Source: Verrucomicrobiota bacterium
Lineage (GTDB): Bacteria > Verrucomicrobiota > Verrucomicrobiia > Opitutales > Opitutaceae
NCBI GenBank assembly: GCA_025361935.1
Contig: JANYJB010000065.1
Coordinates: 1 to 64,000 of the forward strand
Direction of reading: 5' to 3'
DNA length: 64,000 nucleotides
Both the position numbers and the translations under genes were made by a program. How positions within the stretch are numbered: the first letter of the stretch is position 1; every line of letters starts with the position of its first letter. This document shows positions 63,601 through 64,000 of the stretch, in pieces. The notes under the pieces were generated by a model. It saw only the letters and a list, made by a program, of their open reading frames with translations. It did not search any database and was not told the origin of the DNA.

Positions 63601-64000
63601 AAATACCATTCAGAACGCCGCCCAAGCTAGAAGAGTTGGCGTTGCCGCCCTTGACCGTGTTACCGACAAAATTCACGTTGTTGAGCGTGACCGTAGCACC
63701 GGAGTTGACAAAAATAGCACCACCCAAACCCGCGCCGCCACCGCTGCCATCGCCACCCGCAGTGCTGAAGTTCTGCAAGGTCGCGTTGCTGATCGTGAGA
63801 CTGCCGCCCTTCACAAAGTAACCGGAGCCGCTGTTGCCGTCGATGATGCCGCCGTCACCGTCAACCGAATGCGCGCCACTGGTTTGGACTGTCGGCGGCG
63901 TCGCCAACGTCTGATCGGCGCGAACGGTCGTCAAGAGAGCCAAACTGCTCAATAACGCGTTGTAAAACCGAGCGGAATACAGAAAGGAGGCAGTCTTCAT
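57605..64000 (-). CDS. Giant autotransporter with beta-strand repeats
   Basis: A 2131-residue type V secreted protein complete within the window. A signal peptide ends near TVRA-DQ (about residue 28). The passenger starts with right-handed beta-helix type sequence and two Gly-rich blocks (about 148-190 and 297-418) separated by an Ala-rich helical segment (about 190-295). Residues about 667-1373 form seven tandem copies of a roughly 101-residue unit (consensus KNTYTGLT ... DTVGTVTL ... GTFEMKSGTVN ... LNKTTSGTV), of the autotransporter-associated beta-strand (PATR) type. The last ~280 residues are the outer-membrane beta-barrel, ending in phenylalanine (YISTAFGF). Probably exposed on the cell surface; its ligand is unknown. 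Confidence 0.92.
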   Translation of the reverse strand: MKTASFLYSARFYNALLSSLALLTTVRADQTLATPPTVQTSGAHSVDGDGGIIDGNSGSGYFVKGGSLTISNATLQNFSTAGGDGSGGGAGLGGAIFVNSGATVTLNNVNFVGNTVKGGNANSSSLGGVLNGIFTPSSNGTNGDNGANADSGAAYVNGGNGGTGYNGASGTNGTNGFGGKGGNGGNGSVGAAVTADTIKAGLDVTYDIVTSGEDTIDTTVFTAIAASFTSAAALAETQVAADGFPVISELGVPLAALAASYTEIAAEKGGATLTKDLAKAVFDGAYLAAITVTNLAVGTAGNGGTGGNAGNGGNASFGFGGGAGGNGGNGGDAVSASAAAGGPGGNGGAGGIGGFGGGGGAGGTAGIGGKSAFAEPGTDGGGGAGGVSGFGGGNGGTGGGPGGIGGSGYGGAIFVRDGGILTIKGDAEFTQNATQGGDGYEAGGSGAGVGTDLFIMKGATVNLDAGKGHTIVFNGGIADDSLASIGASDYAAGSGAGLVIKSGTVIFNAANTYSGQTKIEGGTLQAIDGEGVFTNSNINLAGGVFQSNGLFNRFVGTSSTRIQWTNDGGFSAQGGDLTVRLSNGAALTWGTGNFVPTGAKLLFGSDTADSNVIFKNAINLNGGARTILNTATDVLDSEDNPIENQVILSGVISNGSVTFGDSTHTGTIVLNAANTYTGGTTINGGIVRESANGSLADSGVLTIDGSTAVFDLGANHSDTVGTVTLDHGGTIDGSGNSTLTSGGTFEMKDGTVNAILGGSGIALNKTGNGTVTLNAKNTYTGLTTVSAGKLVYGTDDALASGNVTIDGATAILDMDGYSDTVGTVTLSGNGTINGGGNSTLTSTGSFEMKSGTVNVVLGGSGIALNKTTSGTVTLNEKNTYTGLTKITDGTLKFGTSDALASGNVTIDGATAILDMDGYSDTVGTVTLDDGGKIDGGGNSTLTSTGTFEMKSGTVNVVLGGSGIPLNKTTSGTVTLQQKNTYTGLTKITEGKLLYGTNDAIASGNVTIDGATAILDISTYTDTVGTVTLDHGGKIDGSGTLTSTGSFEMKDGTVNAILAGEDIALNKTTSGTVTLNNKNTYTGLTKITEGKLLYGTNDAIASGNVTIDGETAVLDMDGYSDTVGTVTLSGNGTINGGSDSVLTSTGTFEMKSGTVNAVLGGEGIVLNKTTSGTVTLNEQNTYTGLTTVSAGTLLYGTNNAIASGNVTVDGATAVLDMDGYSDTVGTVTLSGNATINGGSDSVLTSTGTFEMKEGTVNVVLGGSGIPLNKTTEGTVTLNEQNTYTGDTTVSAGKLVYGTDNAIASGNIKIDGSTAELALGGHSDTVGTVTLDHGAKISGTGTLTSTGSFELKDGTVDVILAGSGIKLNKTTSGTVTLNNANTYTGATNVNAGKLVLAGPAANLSTSTAVTISSGAELEVNSNNTVASLTSNGGTVSGSHTLTAPTYDLNNGTQINGKLGEAIGGSTVNSNGNVTFTAGVAATTINVQTGLLTIDGADLLAHGATVNLSTAAELKLLHGDQTINTLNGDGTLTLNGNNLNVTDGGTYAGTTTNTGDFIKSGNGTLNLSGNNTNTNTMVDGGTVVIDSTGTLNTGNTTVNDGSTFVDNGVVNSNVTNNGTFMGTGTVNGDYTGNGNTAPGSSPGVLTIAGNYTENGTLAIELADASGPSTDNILGYDQVAVGGNTVLNPLTSVLTIGTPSYTLLEQATPTYMANAIAIAAFQPAKGQTFTIINGAPGTISGHFATFTNNFTSDVILNLSTGQLIGTGLLTATTGGNLLNAFTGASGNLQAMITNLKVGDHQYVGGDLLPLLLGAGLTPAQVAVIANKASPEAYAGFTDYADRVTRSYTDKAVNLTPLVDTGKYSVFAGYSNLDTGSSSSQNQADYDLKSNGAVAGARIVLNKRLTAGLFAGFDSGSVDSTYLRSTVKGNVYGLFGEYVAGQNRRLSITTSLSTATYSSDGTRNTATGTSSFHGADSSANLAAIGLRYRALERRTVVIEPELRLTYVSAKTDGFTETNALKPLQALNVHSQSDTSFTTEAAVNGRYLATSKLSFNARLGVSHNFSDAAREVSANVVSETKSFAVKAPGMGDTEFNLGLGVNYSLTSAWTVGASYQGAVAADAKASNSFYISTAFGF
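59880..62000 (-). repeat. Seven tandem ~303-bp coding repeats in the autotransporter passenger
   Basis: Near-identical units with a 303-bp (101-codon) period; one unit is 99 codons long and the end units are divergent. Boundaries fall close to 61995, 61689, 61386, 61083, 60786, 60483, 60180 and 59880. Whole phrases such as DGATAILDMDGYSDTVGTVT recur unchanged, which points to recent amplification or gene conversion. Copy number is likely to vary between strains. Confidence 0.88.

Noticed and set aside
1..64000. tRNA or rRNA genes
   Set aside because: By eye, no gap contains a recognisable cloverleaf or rRNA segment; a covariance-model scan was not possible.

Overview
The window reads as chromosomal DNA of a GC-rich Gram-negative bacterium of the Verrucomicrobiota, most likely an Opitutae/Opitutaceae member. 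This is inferred from secreted glycosidases beside a sodium:solute symporter, a xylose operon under an AraC-type XylR, a 2131-residue autotransporter built of beta-strand repeats, and type IV pilus and outer-membrane functions. No rRNA, tRNA, CRISPR array, prophage or transposase gene was recognised.

Layout. 1-2200: small membrane proteins, a gene remnant and a CNNM/CorC-family protein. 2400-11100 (minus strand): carbohydrate block with a frameshifted GH3 enzyme, a GH2 enzyme that has lost its start codon, a two-TM protein and an SSS symporter. 11285-21300: housekeeping (left-handed beta-helix protein, trpS, dapA-dapB-ruvA, pilT, FkbM methyltransferase, gnd). 21455-28500: xylose module, xylR divergent from xylA - sugar porter - xylB - GH43. 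28600-34750: DUF429, FKBP isomerase, a Fic protein behind an unusual operator, and a RapA-like helicase. 34878-37415: pantothenate/CoA genes panB - coaC - coaB - panD, with CoaB and CoaC encoded separately. 37541-45430: two SPFH proteins, gmk, miaB, a lytic transglycosylase, rlmN and a PHP phosphatase. 45541-57540: two sensor kinases, MarC, M20 peptidase, pdxH, sixA, an RmlD-like reductase, lipoate ligase and two RNA methyltransferases. 57605-64000: the giant autotransporter.

Most notable signal: a family of polypyrimidine/polypurine inverted-repeat elements in short gaps between co-directional genes. One copy (40552-41044) has 33-bp terminal inverted repeats and carries a single gene, for a four-helix-bundle protein of the S23 / 23S-rRNA intervening-sequence family. 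Three shorter copies without a gene (36245-36333, 52798-52904, 53857-53962) share the same arms; one arm is identical over 33 bp to an arm of the gene-bearing copy. This resembles rRNA intervening sequences, but sits between protein-coding genes, and may be a mobile, RNA-processing element family with non-autonomous derivatives.

Other signals: a 47-bp four-box operator directly upstream of fic; a REP pair inserted in frame in the lipoate ligase gene; an inverted repeat that supplies the start codons of two divergent RNA methyltransferase genes; a T9G11 tract between xylA and xylR; and two single-base lesions in adjacent glycosidase genes.
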